A DNA stretch of 64,000 nucleotides from Nocardia suismassiliense (GCF_900269665.1 NZ_LT985361.1:8240326-8304325); one strand, 5' to 3'; positions 26,436-35,239 are shown, counted from the stretch's first letter. Notes: generated by a model from the sequence alone, not told the origin. Made by a program: numbers and translations.

Positions 26436-26996
26436 CTACTTCGGCGTGACGGTCGTCTTGCCGTCGACCCAGGTGATGGTGCCACCGGAGAAGTCGCTCT
26501 CCTTGCCGCCCGCGATGTCCTTCTCGTCGCTGGTGGGGTAGCCGAGCTTGCCCTTGGCGCCGCCGTTGTCTTCCCACGCCTTGCGGATCTCGCCCCAGAC
26601 GATGTGCGGCTGGCCGTCCTTGGCCTTGTACACGGTGCCGCCGACGAAGTCCTGGTACTTGCCGTCGTCGGGTCCGTCTTCCTGCGCTTCCAGCGGAGCG
26701 CCGAGCGGGCCCGCCGGGCCACCGGTCTGCACGTACTTGTCGAAAATGTGCCCGGAGACGGCGATGTCGCCACGCTGCGTCGCGATCTTGGTCTCCTCCG
26801 CGGCACCAGAGGTGTGCTCCTCGGTGGTGCCCATCGGGACCGTGGTGGTCATCAGCGCCGAGGCCGCCGACGCTCCCGCCGAAGCCGCGCTGTCGTTCTT
26901 GTCGTCGTCGTCATTGCTGCTGCAGCCGGCGATGATCAGGCCGGTCGCGGCGAGCAGGGCAGTGTATCCAGCCGTTCGTCGAGCGAAGTGGTGCAT
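26436..26996 (-). CDS. Lipoprotein with LGFP repeats
   Basis: A 186-residue exported lipoprotein. The signal 'RRTAGYTALLAATGLIIAGC' ends in a lipobox with Cys just before an acidic Asn/Asp linker. The mature part holds LGFP-type repeats ('GPLGAPLEAQEDGPDDG', 'GKLGYPTSDEKDIAGGKESD'), modules of actinobacterial cell-wall proteins thought to bind the envelope. The second ATG (26996) is chosen because GAGAGG abuts the first ATG (27002) with no spacing but is six bases from the second. It follows phoH2 on the same strand but is separated from it by a hairpin. Confidence 0.83.
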   Translation of the reverse strand: MHHFARRTAGYTALLAATGLIIAGCSSNDDDDKNDSAASAGASAASALMTTTVPMGTTEEHTSGAAEETKIATQRGDIAVSGHIFDKYVQTGGPAGPLGAPLEAQEDGPDDGKYQDFVGGTVYKAKDGQPHIVWGEIRKAWEDNGGAKGKLGYPTSDEKDIAGGKESDFSGGTITWVDGKTTVTPK

Positions 26997-27074
26997 TTCC
27001 ATCCTCTCGAAAGTGGCTACCGAAAACGTCGCCGACTCGGTGACGCCGCTGGCAGCCTAGGCCGATGTTCAGCA

Positions 27075-27111
27075 ATGACCCGGCGAATCCACCAGGGACA
27101 CGCCGGGTCAT
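27075..27111 (-). terminator. Hairpin terminator after phoH2
   Basis: A perfect 11-base-pair stem (ATGACCCGGCG / CGCCGGGTCAT) with a 15-base loop, about 60 bases past the phoH2 stop in its direction of transcription. A second small stem (GCCGGG...CCCGGC) lies just beside it at about 27126-27143. Confidence 0.65.
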
Positions 27112-27171
27112 ACCGAACAGCTATCGCCGGGATATTACCCGGCAACTGTGAGGGGAAACACACCAACCGAC

Positions 27172-28557
27172 TCAGGCGTTGGGTCCGTACTCCTCCAGCA
27201 TCTCGGTCACCAGCGCCGCGATCGGCGAGCGCTCACTGCGGGTCAGCGTGATGTGCGCGAACAACGGGTGACCCTTGAGCTTTTCGATCACCGCGGCGAC
27301 GCCGTCGTGCCGGCCGACCCGCAGGTTGTCGCGCTGGGCGACGTCGTGGGTGAGCACCACCCGTGAACCGGTGCCGAGCCGGCTGAGCACCGTGAGCAGC
27401 ACATTGCGTTCCAGCGACTGGGCCTCGTCCACGATCACGAACGAGTCGTGCAGCGACCGGCCGCGAATGTGGGTGAGCGGCAACACCTCCAGCATGTCGC
27501 GGGCGAGCACCTCCTCCATCACCTCACGGCTGGCCAGCCCGTCGAGGGTGTCGAAGACTGCCTGGGCCCACGGGCCCATCTTCTCGCTCTCGCTGCCCGG
27601 CAGGTAACCGAGTTCCTGACCACCGACCGCGTAGAGCGGGCGGAAGACAACCACCTTTCGCTGAGTTCGCCGCTCCAGCACCGCCTCCAGGCCCGCGGTC
27701 AACGCGAGCGCGGATTTGCCGGTACCCGCCCGGCCGCCGAGCGAGACGATGCCGATGCTCTCGTCCAGCAGCAGATCGAGCGCGATGCGCTGCTCGGCGG
27801 AGCGGCCGTGCAGGCCGAACGCCTCGCGTTCGCGCACCAGCTGGACCCGCTTGTCCGGGGTGACCCGGCCGAGCGCGCTGGAGCTGCTACCCAGCAGCCG
27901 GATTCCGGTGTGGCAGGGCAGTTCCCGGGCGTCGTCCAGGTCGAGCACCGACTCCGAGTAGAGCTGGTCGATCTGTCCCGAGCTGACGTCGAGCTCCACC
28001 ATGCCGGACCAGCCGGAGGTGACGACGTCCTGTGCGTGATATTCGTCGGCTTGCAAGCCCACCGCACTCGCTTTGACCCGTAGCGGAATGTCCTTGGACA
28101 CCAGCACCACCTGACGGCCCTCGGCCGCCAGATTGAGTGCACAGGCCAGGATTCGGGAATCATTGGTGTCGGTGCGGAAGCCGACCGGAAGGACCGCGGG
28201 ATCGGTGTGGTTCAGTTCCACCTGCAGCGTTCCACCCTCGGTGCCGATCGGCACCTGCTGATCCAGCCTGCCGTGCAGCAAGCGCAGATCGTCCAGGTTG
28301 CGCAGGGCTTCCCGCGCGAACCAGCCCAATTCGTGGTGATGCCGTTTGCCTTCGAGTTCGCTGATGACCACCAGCGGTAGCACGACATCGTGTTCGCCGA
28401 ACCGGGTGAACGCCCAGGGATCGGACAGCAGAACCGACGTGTCGATGACGAAGGTATTGGCGAGGGAATGCGAGGGGTGTGCACCCTTCGCGGCGGTTCC
28501 GCCTTTCGCGGGACGGGGTTGCGCCGGGGGGGCGGGGACGGAGCGTGATGCAGTCAC
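27172..28557 (-). CDS. phoH2: PhoH2: PIN domain fused to PhoH-type ATPase
   Basis: A 461-residue RNA helicase/ribonuclease-type protein. Residues ~35-165 form a PIN nuclease domain ('TFVIDTSVLLSDPWAF', 'ISELEGKRHHHELG', 'TDTNDSRILACALNLA', with acidic catalytic residues). Residues ~230-461 form the PhoH ATPase ('LGGRAGTGKSALALTAGLEA' Walker A, 'SFVIVDEAQSLERNVLL' Walker B, 'THDVAQRDNLRVGRHDG'). GTG 28557 is chosen because AGAGGAG lies six bases upstream; the open frame reaches 28650 without support. In mycobacteria PhoH2 unwinds and cuts RNA as part of a toxin-antitoxin-like pair; no small partner gene is evident here. Confidence 0.93.
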   Translation of the reverse strand: MTASRSVPAPPAQPRPAKGGTAAKGAHPSHSLANTFVIDTSVLLSDPWAFTRFGEHDVVLPLVVISELEGKRHHHELGWFAREALRNLDDLRLLHGRLDQQVPIGTEGGTLQVELNHTDPAVLPVGFRTDTNDSRILACALNLAAEGRQVVLVSKDIPLRVKASAVGLQADEYHAQDVVTSGWSGMVELDVSSGQIDQLYSESVLDLDDARELPCHTGIRLLGSSSSALGRVTPDKRVQLVREREAFGLHGRSAEQRIALDLLLDESIGIVSLGGRAGTGKSALALTAGLEAVLERRTQRKVVVFRPLYAVGGQELGYLPGSESEKMGPWAQAVFDTLDGLASREVMEEVLARDMLEVLPLTHIRGRSLHDSFVIVDEAQSLERNVLLTVLSRLGTGSRVVLTHDVAQRDNLRVGRHDGVAAVIEKLKGHPLFAHITLTRSERSPIAALVTEMLEEYGPNA

Positions 28558-28873
28558 GGTGGGCTCCTCTGTGCCCACGCGGCACCCGCGCGAACGATCT
28601 CGCTGGACCGGTCCGTCCTGATGGGACCTGACGTTGCCGTCAGATGCCACGAGGGCCGGGTGCCGGCCCCCTCGTACTGAATAGCTCAGTCACGGTCAGG
28701 ACCTCCCGTACGAGCCACACCGCCGCGGCCCGCACCAACGACGCTACCGCCGAACTACGCTTCCCCGCTCCCGCACAGGTAGGCGTGTCCGTGAATTTGT
28801 CGTTAACCTCACTCGCCGACGCGAACGACCGGGCCGTGGCCGCCGCGCCGAGGCGCCGGTTAGAGTCGCTGGC
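28558..28873. promoter_or_regulatory. Divergent intergenic region phoH2 / small conserved gene
   Basis: About 316 bases between divergent genes. I see no coding region with a ribosome site. A possible upstream PhoAT-type antitoxin gene was looked for and not found. Confidence 0.4.
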
Positions 28874-29146
28874 ATGGCCGGTAACGAGGACCTGGAGAAG
28901 CTGTCGTCGAAGGAACTGCACGATCGCGCGGTGAAGCTCGCCGTGCGGCACGGGGACGTCAAGTTCCTGTGGCGGTTGCTCACCTCGATCCCGGCCGCCG
29001 AGGCCGCCGCGGGCAACCTCGGCGAGAGCGAAGCCGACATCAAGTACGTGCTGCCGATGATCGACGACTACATCCACGCGGGTGACGGTGAGGTCGCCGA
29101 GGTGCTGCGGCCGTTCTATCTGGAGTATCTGAACGAGCACAGCTGA
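28874..29146 (+). CDS. Small conserved actinobacterial protein
   Basis: A 90-residue acidic helical protein ('MAGNEDLEKLSSKELHDRAV', 'HGDVKFLWRLLTSIPAAEAA', 'VLPMIDDYIHAGDGEVAEVL', 'RPFYLEYLNEHS'). It has no signal peptide and no membrane segment. The even composition and clean ends argue for a real gene, and I believe similar short proteins are common in Nocardia and Rhodococcus, though I cannot name the family. It is convergent with the ferredoxin/P450 pair. Confidence 0.65.
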   Translation: MAGNEDLEKLSSKELHDRAVKLAVRHGDVKFLWRLLTSIPAAEAAAGNLGESEADIKYVLPMIDDYIHAGDGEVAEVLRPFYLEYLNEHS

Positions 29147-29185
29147 GTGACCGCTCAGGTGTGATTCATCCCACCTGAGCTGCGA

Positions 29186-29392
29186 TTACGATGTTCCGTC
29201 CGGAACGACGTCGATGGCGCCGGACGGACAAGCGTGCTCCGCCTCTCGTGCCACCGCATGCCGAGCGGGCAGCGGCGCGGGATCGAGCAGCCGCACCTTT
29301 CCGTCGTCGGTGTCCTGATCGAAAACCTCGGGTGCGAGCAGCGCGCACATGCCCGCGCCGATGCAGCGGTGCCGGTCGATGGTGATCTTCAT
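29186..29392 (-). CDS. [3Fe-4S]-type ferredoxin, P450 redox partner
   Basis: A 68-residue ferredoxin of the kind paired with actinobacterial P450s. The cluster ligands are in 'CIGAGMCALLAPEVFDQD' (C-x5-C, with Gly at the usual fourth-ligand place, giving a 3Fe-4S cluster) and 'CPSGAIDV'. The N terminus 'MKITIDRHRC' is typical. Its ATG (29390-29392) lies 13 bases after the P450 stop, so the two form an operon and it presumably feeds electrons to that P450; no reductase gene is beside them. Confidence 0.93.
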   Translation of the reverse strand: MKITIDRHRCIGAGMCALLAPEVFDQDTDDGKVRLLDPAPLPARHAVAREAEHACPSGAIDVVPDGTS

Positions 29393-29405
29393 CGGTGCCC
29401 GCCCG

Positions 29406-30590
29406 TTACCAGGTGACCGGGAGCCGGTGCACGCCGTAGATGTCCATGTCGTGCCGCAACGGAACCCCTTCGGCCGGGACAGCCAGCCGCAACGTCGGGA
29501 AGCGACGCACCAAGGCGGGCAACGCGACTCGCATCTCGACGCGGGCAAGTTGCTGACCGAGGCACTGGTGGATGCCGTGCCCGAAGCCGACATGTCCGAC
29601 GGCGTTGCGCCGGATGTCGAAGGTGTCGGGATCGTCGAACTTGGCCGGGTCACGGTTGGCCGCCTGGGTCGACAGCGCGACCGTCTCCCCCGCCTTGATC
29701 AGCTGACCGTCCAGCTCGACATCCTCGAGCGCCACCCGCGACGAGGTGTGCACGATGCTCAGGTAACGCATGAGCTCCTCGACGGTCTGATCGGCGAGTT
29801 CGGGCCGGGCGCGGAGCTCGGCGAGCTGGTCGGGATGCGACAGCAGGGCGAAGGTGCCCAGCGCCAGCATGTTCGCCGTGGTGTCCAGGCCCGCGCCGAG
29901 CAGAAGGGTGCCGATGACGGCGAGCTCGTCATCGGTCAGGTCGCTGTCGGTGAGGTCGCTCAGCAGGTCGTCGGCGGGCTCGGCGCGCTTGGCCAGCACC
30001 AAGGTGCGCAGGTACTTCTCGCCGTCGGCGAAGGCCGCCACCCGCTCGTCGACGGACGCGGCCATGTCGTTGGCCACGGCGACGAGCTCGCGGAAGGTGT
30101 CGCGCTCGGCGGACGGAACGCCGAGCAACTCACAGATGGTCAGCGCGGGAACGGGGAAGGCGAACGCCTCGATCAAGTCGACCGGCCCGCCGTCGCGGAC
30201 CATGGCGTCCAGATGGTCGGCCGTGATCTCCTCGACGCGCTCGGTAAGCATGGCCATCCGGCGCACGGTGAACTTGCCGGACAACAGTTTTCGATAGCGC
30301 GTGTGTTCCGGTGGGTCGACACCGAGCAGGTCGCCCGGCGTCGCGGGCGGCATCGGGCCGCCATCGGCCAGCGGGTTGTGCCCGAGTTCGTAGCGCACGC
30401 TGAAGCGCGGGTCGGCGAAGACCGCGCGGACGGTCGCGTGCCCGGTGGCGAGCCAGCCTTGATGGCCGTCGGGGAAAGTCATGCGCACCAGCGGGCGCAG
30501 CGCGGCCAGTTCCGCGGGCGGGTCGAAGGGGCAACGGGCCGGGCGCGTGGTGGGGAGTTCGACGGATTCGGAGAGTGGTCGATGCACCAT
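29406..30590 (-). CDS. Cytochrome P450
   Basis: A 394-residue soluble P450 resembling the CYP105 group. The I-helix 'GTLLLGAGLDTTANMLALG' carries the oxygen-activating D-T, 'VEELMRYLSI' is the K-helix ExxR, and 'VGFGHGIHQCLGQQLARVEM' holds the heme cysteine near residue 340. ATG 30590 has AGGAATC directly upstream; an open frame extends to 30638. It is followed by its ferredoxin and divergent from a GbsR/MarR-type regulator. CYP105-type enzymes hydroxylate many xenobiotics and secondary metabolites; the substrate here is unknown. Confidence 0.94.
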   Translation of the reverse strand: MVHRPLSESVELPTTRPARCPFDPPAELAALRPLVRMTFPDGHQGWLATGHATVRAVFADPRFSVRYELGHNPLADGGPMPPATPGDLLGVDPPEHTRYRKLLSGKFTVRRMAMLTERVEEITADHLDAMVRDGGPVDLIEAFAFPVPALTICELLGVPSAERDTFRELVAVANDMAASVDERVAAFADGEKYLRTLVLAKRAEPADDLLSDLTDSDLTDDELAVIGTLLLGAGLDTTANMLALGTFALLSHPDQLAELRARPELADQTVEELMRYLSIVHTSSRVALEDVELDGQLIKAGETVALSTQAANRDPAKFDDPDTFDIRRNAVGHVGFGHGIHQCLGQQLARVEMRVALPALVRRFPTLRLAVPAEGVPLRHDMDIYGVHRLPVTW

Positions 30591-30827
30591 GATTCCTACT
30601 TCGTTCGAGTTTGGATATGCCCGAACGCTACGTTGCATTCAATTATCTTCCAACGATGAAAGCAGGCTATCAAGCGATTTCAGCAGGTAGATTCCAGAAT
30701 TGAATTGCAATGAATATGCCGCTGAATGCACCTGTCTGACATAGGTATTGCAATGGTCTGCCACTGAGCGCAATACTCGCGGAATGGTTCGGCACGGCGA
30801 ACCACTCGCCAGCGAGGGAGGCGGCGC

Positions 30828-31538
30828 ATGCCGGGTGGCAGGTTGACCCAGGACGATCGCAGGCAGATCGCCGAGGGCCTCGCGCAAGGTCTCGGGTACG
30901 CCGAGATCGCCAGGCAGCTGAACCGGCCTACCTCCACCGTCAGCCGGGAAGTCATGCGCAACGGCGGACCCGGTCGCTACCACCCTGGGCGTGCGCACAG
31001 AGCGACCGAGTTACGCGCGCGTCGGCACCGATCGCGCGGCGTGACGGCCGAAAGTGCCCCGGCGGCAGGCGATGTGGTGCTCGACGAATTCGTGACGCAG
31101 TTCGTCGCGCAGATCACCAGGACCGGAGTTCCGCGCACCGCGGCGGCCGCGCTGGCCTGCCTCTACACCACCGACAGCGGCAGCCTCACCGCCGCCGAAC
31201 TGGCGCAACGACTTCGGGTCAGCCCGGCCACCATCTCCGCGGCCATCAACATGCTCGAAACCCAGGGCCTCTTGCAACGGGAACGCGATGCCCGCAGCCG
31301 CCGGGATCGCTACTTCGTCGACGACAACATCTGGGTGCACGCGACAATGGTCAGCGCGCAACAGGTGTGCGAGCTGGCCGCGGTGACCCGGCGCGGCGCC
31401 GAGTTGCTCGGCAGCGACACACCGGCAGGGGTACGCGCGTACAACACCAGCCGATTCCTCGACTTCGTCGGCCACGACATGGTCGAATCCGCCGAACGCT
31501 GGCGAAAACTGCTCCAGCAGCAGCGGACTCAGGACTGA
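30828..31538 (+). CDS. Regulator with IS30-type HTH fused to a GbsR/MarR winged helix
   Basis: A 236-residue DNA-binding protein with two HTH units. Residues ~3-45 look like the HTH of IS30-type transposases ('LTQDDRRQIAEGLAQGLGYA', 'EIARQLNRPTSTVSREVMRN'). Residues ~85-235 are a GbsR/MarR-like winged helix ('LTAAELAQRLRVSPATISAA', 'INMLETQGLLQRERDARSRR'). ATG 30828 has GGGAGG about seven bases upstream. It is divergent from the P450 operon across ~240 bases and is the likely regulator of it. Such fusions seem recurrent in actinobacteria. Confidence 0.82.
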   Translation: MPGGRLTQDDRRQIAEGLAQGLGYAEIARQLNRPTSTVSREVMRNGGPGRYHPGRAHRATELRARRHRSRGVTAESAPAAGDVVLDEFVTQFVAQITRTGVPRTAAAALACLYTTDSGSLTAAELAQRLRVSPATISAAINMLETQGLLQRERDARSRRDRYFVDDNIWVHATMVSAQQVCELAAVTRRGAELLGSDTPAGVRAYNTSRFLDFVGHDMVESAERWRKLLQQQRTQD

Positions 31539-31548
31539 GCCGGCCGGT

Positions 31549-31968
31549 TCAGTCGCGGGAGAACACGGCGCGCCATACCCCGACGGCGGTGCCGCGCAAG
31601 AAGTTCTCCCAGCTGAAGTGGTCGTGCCACAGGATGATCCGGCCGTCGCGCAGCTCGAAGGTGCCGGTCACCCAGAAGCCGATCTTCACCGGGCCGAACT
31701 GCAGAAAGTCGGTGCGGTCGGTGAGCACGATATTGCCGTCGGCGGCGATGTGGTGCACGTCGACCTCGAAACCGAACGGGTCCCGGTTCAGGTTCCGCAG
31801 TATCTTGCGCGCCAGCCCGCCGCCGACATCGGGCAGCGAGGTGTTCTTCCATACAGCGTCCGGGTGCAGCAGTTCCAACGCCTCGTCGACGGCGCCGAGT
31901 TCGAGCGCGGAAAGAAACTCCCGCACCGTGGTGATCGCGTCCTGCTGAAGTTCGAGGTCCTGGGTCAT
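31549..31968 (-). CDS. Limonene-1,2-epoxide hydrolase-like (SnoaL/NTF2 fold) protein
   Basis: A 139-residue single-domain protein of the NTF2-like fold. Its pattern fits limonene-epoxide hydrolase relatives: 'VREFLSALELGAVDEALELL', 'HPDAVWKNTSLPDVGG', 'GNIVLTDRTDFLQFG' and 'FELRDGRIILWHDHFSWENF' carry the usual Asp/Arg/Asp residues. It is convergent with the GbsR/MarR-type regulator (ten-base gap) and precedes a TetR gene on the same strand. The true substrate is not known, and a simple polyketide-cyclase-like role is also possible. Confidence 0.78.
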   Translation of the reverse strand: MTQDLELQQDAITTVREFLSALELGAVDEALELLHPDAVWKNTSLPDVGGGLARKILRNLNRDPFGFEVDVHHIAADGNIVLTDRTDFLQFGPVKIGFWVTGTFELRDGRIILWHDHFSWENFLRGTAVGVWRAVFSRD

Positions 31969-32020
31969 GGTCCGACGATAGGCCCTGGCCGGGGGCAGTG
32001 GGGAGTTCAGGCGGGCCGAT

Positions 32021-32764
32021 TCAGCCGCCGGCTCGGCGGGCGATCAGGACGCCCAAGCCGTCCAGCACGCGTTCGATACCGAAGTGCAGGGCGTTGTTCG
32101 CACCGCCGGAGTCCGGTGCGGTGCTTACCGCCGCAGCCTCCGCCGCGAAGGCCGCGGCGACAGCAGGGTAGCGATCGCCGGCCACGGTCATCATCTCGGC
32201 GAACTGCGCGGCGAACTGCACCGACGGATCGTCGCCGAGCGGTTGGGTCTGCTGGACCAGGCTACGGACGTGGCCGTTGACCAGCACGATGGTGTCGAGC
32301 TGCTCCGACCCGGTGAGTCCGGTGCCGGCGAGTGCGACGAGGGCGCTTTCCATCCAGCCCATTTCATTGGGGCCGAGCGGACGCGCACCGATGGTCAGTT
32401 CGATGGCCCAGGGATGCGCACGGTAGCGCTGGTAGAGCGTCTCGGCCCACCGGCGCAGCCCGGCTCGCCAGCGCTCGGCCTGCGGAACATCGTGCACCGC
32501 AGCGGTATCCGGCGGTGTGCCCATCGCGGCGTCGAGCATCAGCGCGGTCAGCTGCTCCTTGCCCGGCACATATCGGTACAGCGACATCTTGGTGAAACCG
32601 AGCCGCTCGGCCAGCCGCTGCATGGACAGGTTCGCCAGGCCTTCGGCATCCACGAGTGCGATCGCCTCGGCCACGATCCCCTCCAGCGAGAGGGCTGGTT
32701 TCGGGCCGCGCTTGGGCCGCTGCTGGGTGCCCCACAGCAGCTGCACGGTGGTCGGCGTCGGCAT
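32021..32764 (-). CDS. TetR family regulator (monooxygenase-linked)
   Basis: A 247-residue repressor. The N-terminal HTH reads 'LSLEGIVAEAIALVDAEGLA', 'NLSMQRLAERLGFTKMSLYR', then 'YVPGKEQL'; the rest is a TetR_C-type ligand domain. ATG 32764 is chosen because AAAGGA lies seven bases upstream; an open frame runs on to 32899. It is divergent from a FAD monooxygenase gene, with a 12-base-arm inverted repeat between them (32819-32857) as likely operator. The pair looks like a classic repressor and inducible enzyme. Ligand unknown. Confidence 0.9.
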   Translation of the reverse strand: MPTPTTVQLLWGTQQRPKRGPKPALSLEGIVAEAIALVDAEGLANLSMQRLAERLGFTKMSLYRYVPGKEQLTALMLDAAMGTPPDTAAVHDVPQAERWRAGLRRWAETLYQRYRAHPWAIELTIGARPLGPNEMGWMESALVALAGTGLTGSEQLDTIVLVNGHVRSLVQQTQPLGDDPSVQFAAQFAEMMTVAGDRYPAVAAAFAAEAAAVSTAPDSGGANNALHFGIERVLDGLGVLIARRAGG

Positions 32765-32818
32765 TGCCAGATCCTTTCGACGGCAGCTTGACTCGCAAAC
32801 TGTGTCTACCATACGCTG

Positions 32819-32857
32819 ATCTGTGTCCGACGGAAACAGAATCCCTCGGACACAGAT
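32819..32857. promoter_or_regulatory. Inverted repeat operator between TetR and FAD monooxygenase genes
   Basis: ATCTGTGTCCGA (32819-32830) and its perfect complement TCGGACACAGAT (32846-32857), separated by 15 bases, lie just before the monooxygenase start. A partial extra half-site (CTGTGTC) occurs near 32803, beside a TTGACT -35-like hexamer. The position suits repression of both divergent genes. Confidence 0.7.
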
Positions 32858-32876
32858 ACTCGTCGATGGAGCACTC

Positions 32877-34073
32877 ATGCGTAACCAGACCGTCCTCATC
32901 TCCGGCGCCAGCGTCGCGGGCCCTGCCCTCGCCTACTGGCTGCACCGCTACGGCTTCACCGTCACCGTGGTCGAGCGGGCCCGAGGCCTGCGGCCGGGCG
33001 GTCAGGCCATCGACTTCAAGGGCCGCACCCAGCTGACCGTGCTGGACCGCATGGGCCTGCGCGACGACCTCGAGCAGCGCAGGACCGGCACCACCGACAC
33101 CGTCTTCGTCGACGCGAACGGCAACCGGCTCGCCACCATGTCCGGCGACTTCACCGGCGGAGACCTGGAGATCCTGCGCGGCGATCTCGCCGAGATCATG
33201 TACCAGCACACTGCGGACCACTGCGAATATCTGTTCGGCGATTCGATCAGCGCGCTCACCGAGCTCGCCGACGGCGTGCACGTCGAGTTCGAGCACGGGC
33301 CCGCGCGCACCTTCGACCTGGTCTTCGGCGCCGACGGCATCCACTCCCGGGTACGCGGACTCGTCTTCGGACCGGAAAAGGACTTCGTCGAATACCTCGG
33401 CCACTACTACTGCATCGCCGGCGCGGCCAAGTCTGCTGCGGACGCCACCGGACCACGGGCACGCGCCACCGCCTACGGCCACAACACGCCGGGCAAACTC
33501 GCCATCAGCGGCGGCCCGAAAGCGCAACAGTTCTACATGTTCGCGTCCCCCGAACTCGACTACTCCCGCGACGACACCGCCGCTCAGCAGCGCATCATCG
33601 AGCAGGTCTTCGCCGACGTGCGCTGGGACGTACCGCAGATGCTCAGCGAGCTGGCCGACTTCGACGACATCTACCTCGATTCGCTCAGCCGGATGCGCAT
33701 GACGGCCGGCTACACCAAGGGGCGGGTCGCGCTGGTCGGCGACTCGGCCTACGGAAACACGTTGGCGGGCTTCGGCTCCGGGCTCGCGCTCATCGGCGCG
33801 TACGTCATCGCCGGCGAACTCGCCGTCGCCGACGGCGATTACACGGTGGCCTTCGCCCGCTACGACGAGATCATGCGGAGCTACGCCAAGATCGCCGACA
33901 ACAACAACACGGGAAAGTTCCTCGCGCCGAAAACGGCCCTCGGCATCCGAGTGCGCAACTGGTTCCTCGGATCGTGGTTGTTCACCCTCATGGCGAAGTA
34001 CGCCGACAAGGCCGCCAACGACATCGACCTGCAGGACTACCCGGCCATGGTGCGGCAACGCGAGATCAACTGA
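32877..34073 (+). CDS. FAD-dependent monooxygenase (PHBH-like fold)
   Basis: A 398-residue flavoprotein hydroxylase. The dinucleotide motif is 'VLISGASVAGPALAYWLHRY', the second FAD motif is 'FGADGIHSRVRGLVFG', and 'GRVALVGDSAYGNTLAGFGS' carries the G-D motif that binds the ribityl chain. ATG 32877 follows TGGAGC; an earlier in-frame start at 32823 lies within the operator repeat. Family relatives include tetracycline-modifying TetX-like and aromatic hydroxylases; nothing seen decides the substrate. It is presumably induced by the ligand of the divergent TetR protein. Confidence 0.9.
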   Translation: MRNQTVLISGASVAGPALAYWLHRYGFTVTVVERARGLRPGGQAIDFKGRTQLTVLDRMGLRDDLEQRRTGTTDTVFVDANGNRLATMSGDFTGGDLEILRGDLAEIMYQHTADHCEYLFGDSISALTELADGVHVEFEHGPARTFDLVFGADGIHSRVRGLVFGPEKDFVEYLGHYYCIAGAAKSAADATGPRARATAYGHNTPGKLAISGGPKAQQFYMFASPELDYSRDDTAAQQRIIEQVFADVRWDVPQMLSELADFDDIYLDSLSRMRMTAGYTKGRVALVGDSAYGNTLAGFGSGLALIGAYVIAGELAVADGDYTVAFARYDEIMRSYAKIADNNNTGKFLAPKTALGIRVRNWFLGSWLFTLMAKYADKAANDIDLQDYPAMVRQREIN

Positions 34074-34243
34074 AAGCGTTGGCCGCAGGGAGTTTTCGAT
34101 CTTCCTCGCCAATTCGAGGCCGACCGGTATGCGCGGTCGATGCGCCGATCCGGTCGCACCGGAGAATCCGCTGTGTTTCGATGGAACCGAAGCCGGGCGG
34201 GGCGCGTCTATAGGGTCAGAGGCACTCATGAAAGGGGACGGTG

Positions 34244-34633
34244 ATGGCGGTGGACAGCCCGTTTCCCGGGTACATCGAGGATGCGAAGGCCGGGGCGTTG
34301 ACGGTGCGGATGGATCCGCAGGGTTTCGTCGATATCGACAAGGCGTGCGAGGAGCTGATCAATCAGCTGACCGGCATCCGGGCCGACGCACGTGACCTCG
34401 GCGAGAAAACCTCCTGGGGCCTCGGCGAGAGCAATCCGCGCCTGTCGTCGGCCGTCGAACTCGTACAACTGTTCCGCGAGAAGGCATTCGGCGGACCGAA
34501 CAACGCCTACGACACCCTCAGCGACTACGTCACGGTCGCCGAGGAGATCAGGGCGATGTTCAAGGCCATCTGCGAGACCTACCAGCGCACCGATGCCGAA
34601 TTCGCGGCAAAGTTGCAGGAGATCAGCGCATGA
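34244..34633 (+). CDS. Small ESX (type VII) substrate-like protein
   Basis: A 129-residue helical protein at the head of an ESX-type cassette. It ends with 'ICETYQRTDAEFAAKLQEIS', where Y-Q-R-T-D fits the YxxxD/E type VII export signal. The N-terminal half ('FVDIDKACEELINQLTGIRA') is a long helix, as in EspC-like or WXG-like partners, but no W-x-G is present. ATG 34244 is six bases after AAAGGGGA; GTG 34241 is possible. The stop overlaps the ATG of the lipoprotein gene (ATGA), tying it to that operon. Export and partner are inferred. Confidence 0.72.
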   Translation: MAVDSPFPGYIEDAKAGALTVRMDPQGFVDIDKACEELINQLTGIRADARDLGEKTSWGLGESNPRLSSAVELVQLFREKAFGGPNNAYDTLSDYVTVAEEIRAMFKAICETYQRTDAEFAAKLQEISA

Positions 34634-35217
34634 GTCTTGGCCAGCAGGGGAGCCGTTCGCCAGGAATCGGTTTCGCGGCTGCGGCACTCCTGGCGGCCCT
34701 GCTGACGGGGTGCGGCACCGAGGCGAAGACGTCCGGCACACCGACAACGTCGACGGCGACCGCGCCATCTGCCACCAAGACAACGGGATCCGATCCACAA
34801 GCCACCTTCGATCCATGCACCGCACTCACACCGCAATTCCTCGGTACGCACCAATGGGACGCGTTGCCGCCCTCGCCGAAGCAGAACACTGCGGGCGGCA
34901 TCAGCTGGAAGGGCTGCCGCTACGTCGCCAAGGCCGGCTACGGCTTCACCATCGAGACCACCAATGGAACCCTCGAGCAAGTACGTCAGAAGTTCCCTGC
35001 GGCCGTGGACATCTCGATCAGCGGTCGCAAGGCGCTGCGCTATGAAGCCCGGCCGGACGTTCCCGGTGGATGCTCGATCAACGTCGAGACGAAGAGCGGC
35101 TCGCTGTATCTGCTCGTAGACGACCCGACCGGCAAGCATCCACGCAAACTGTCGCCCTGCGACACCGCCACCGAAATCGCCCACGCAGTCGCACCACTGC
35201 TGCCCGCGGGCAGCTGA
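34630..35217 (+). CDS. DUF3558 lipoprotein
   Basis: A 195-residue exported lipoprotein. The signal 'GIGFAAAALLAALLTGC' has a clear lipobox and is followed by a Thr/Ser-rich linker and a DUF3558 domain ('FDPCTALTPQFLGTHQWDAL', 'CRYVAKAGYGFTIETTNG', 'PGGCSINVETKSGSLYLLVD') with conserved cysteines. ATG 34630 overlaps the upstream gene by four bases. DUF3558 lipoproteins are frequent beside ESX-related genes in Nocardia; their role is unknown. A second member lies at 54904-55617. Confidence 0.87.
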   Translation: MSLGQQGSRSPGIGFAAAALLAALLTGCGTEAKTSGTPTTSTATAPSATKTTGSDPQATFDPCTALTPQFLGTHQWDALPPSPKQNTAGGISWKGCRYVAKAGYGFTIETTNGTLEQVRQKFPAAVDISISGRKALRYEARPDVPGGCSINVETKSGSLYLLVDDPTGKHPRKLSPCDTATEIAHAVAPLLPAGS

Positions 35218-35239
35218 ACAATCCCACGGGGGAGCGATC

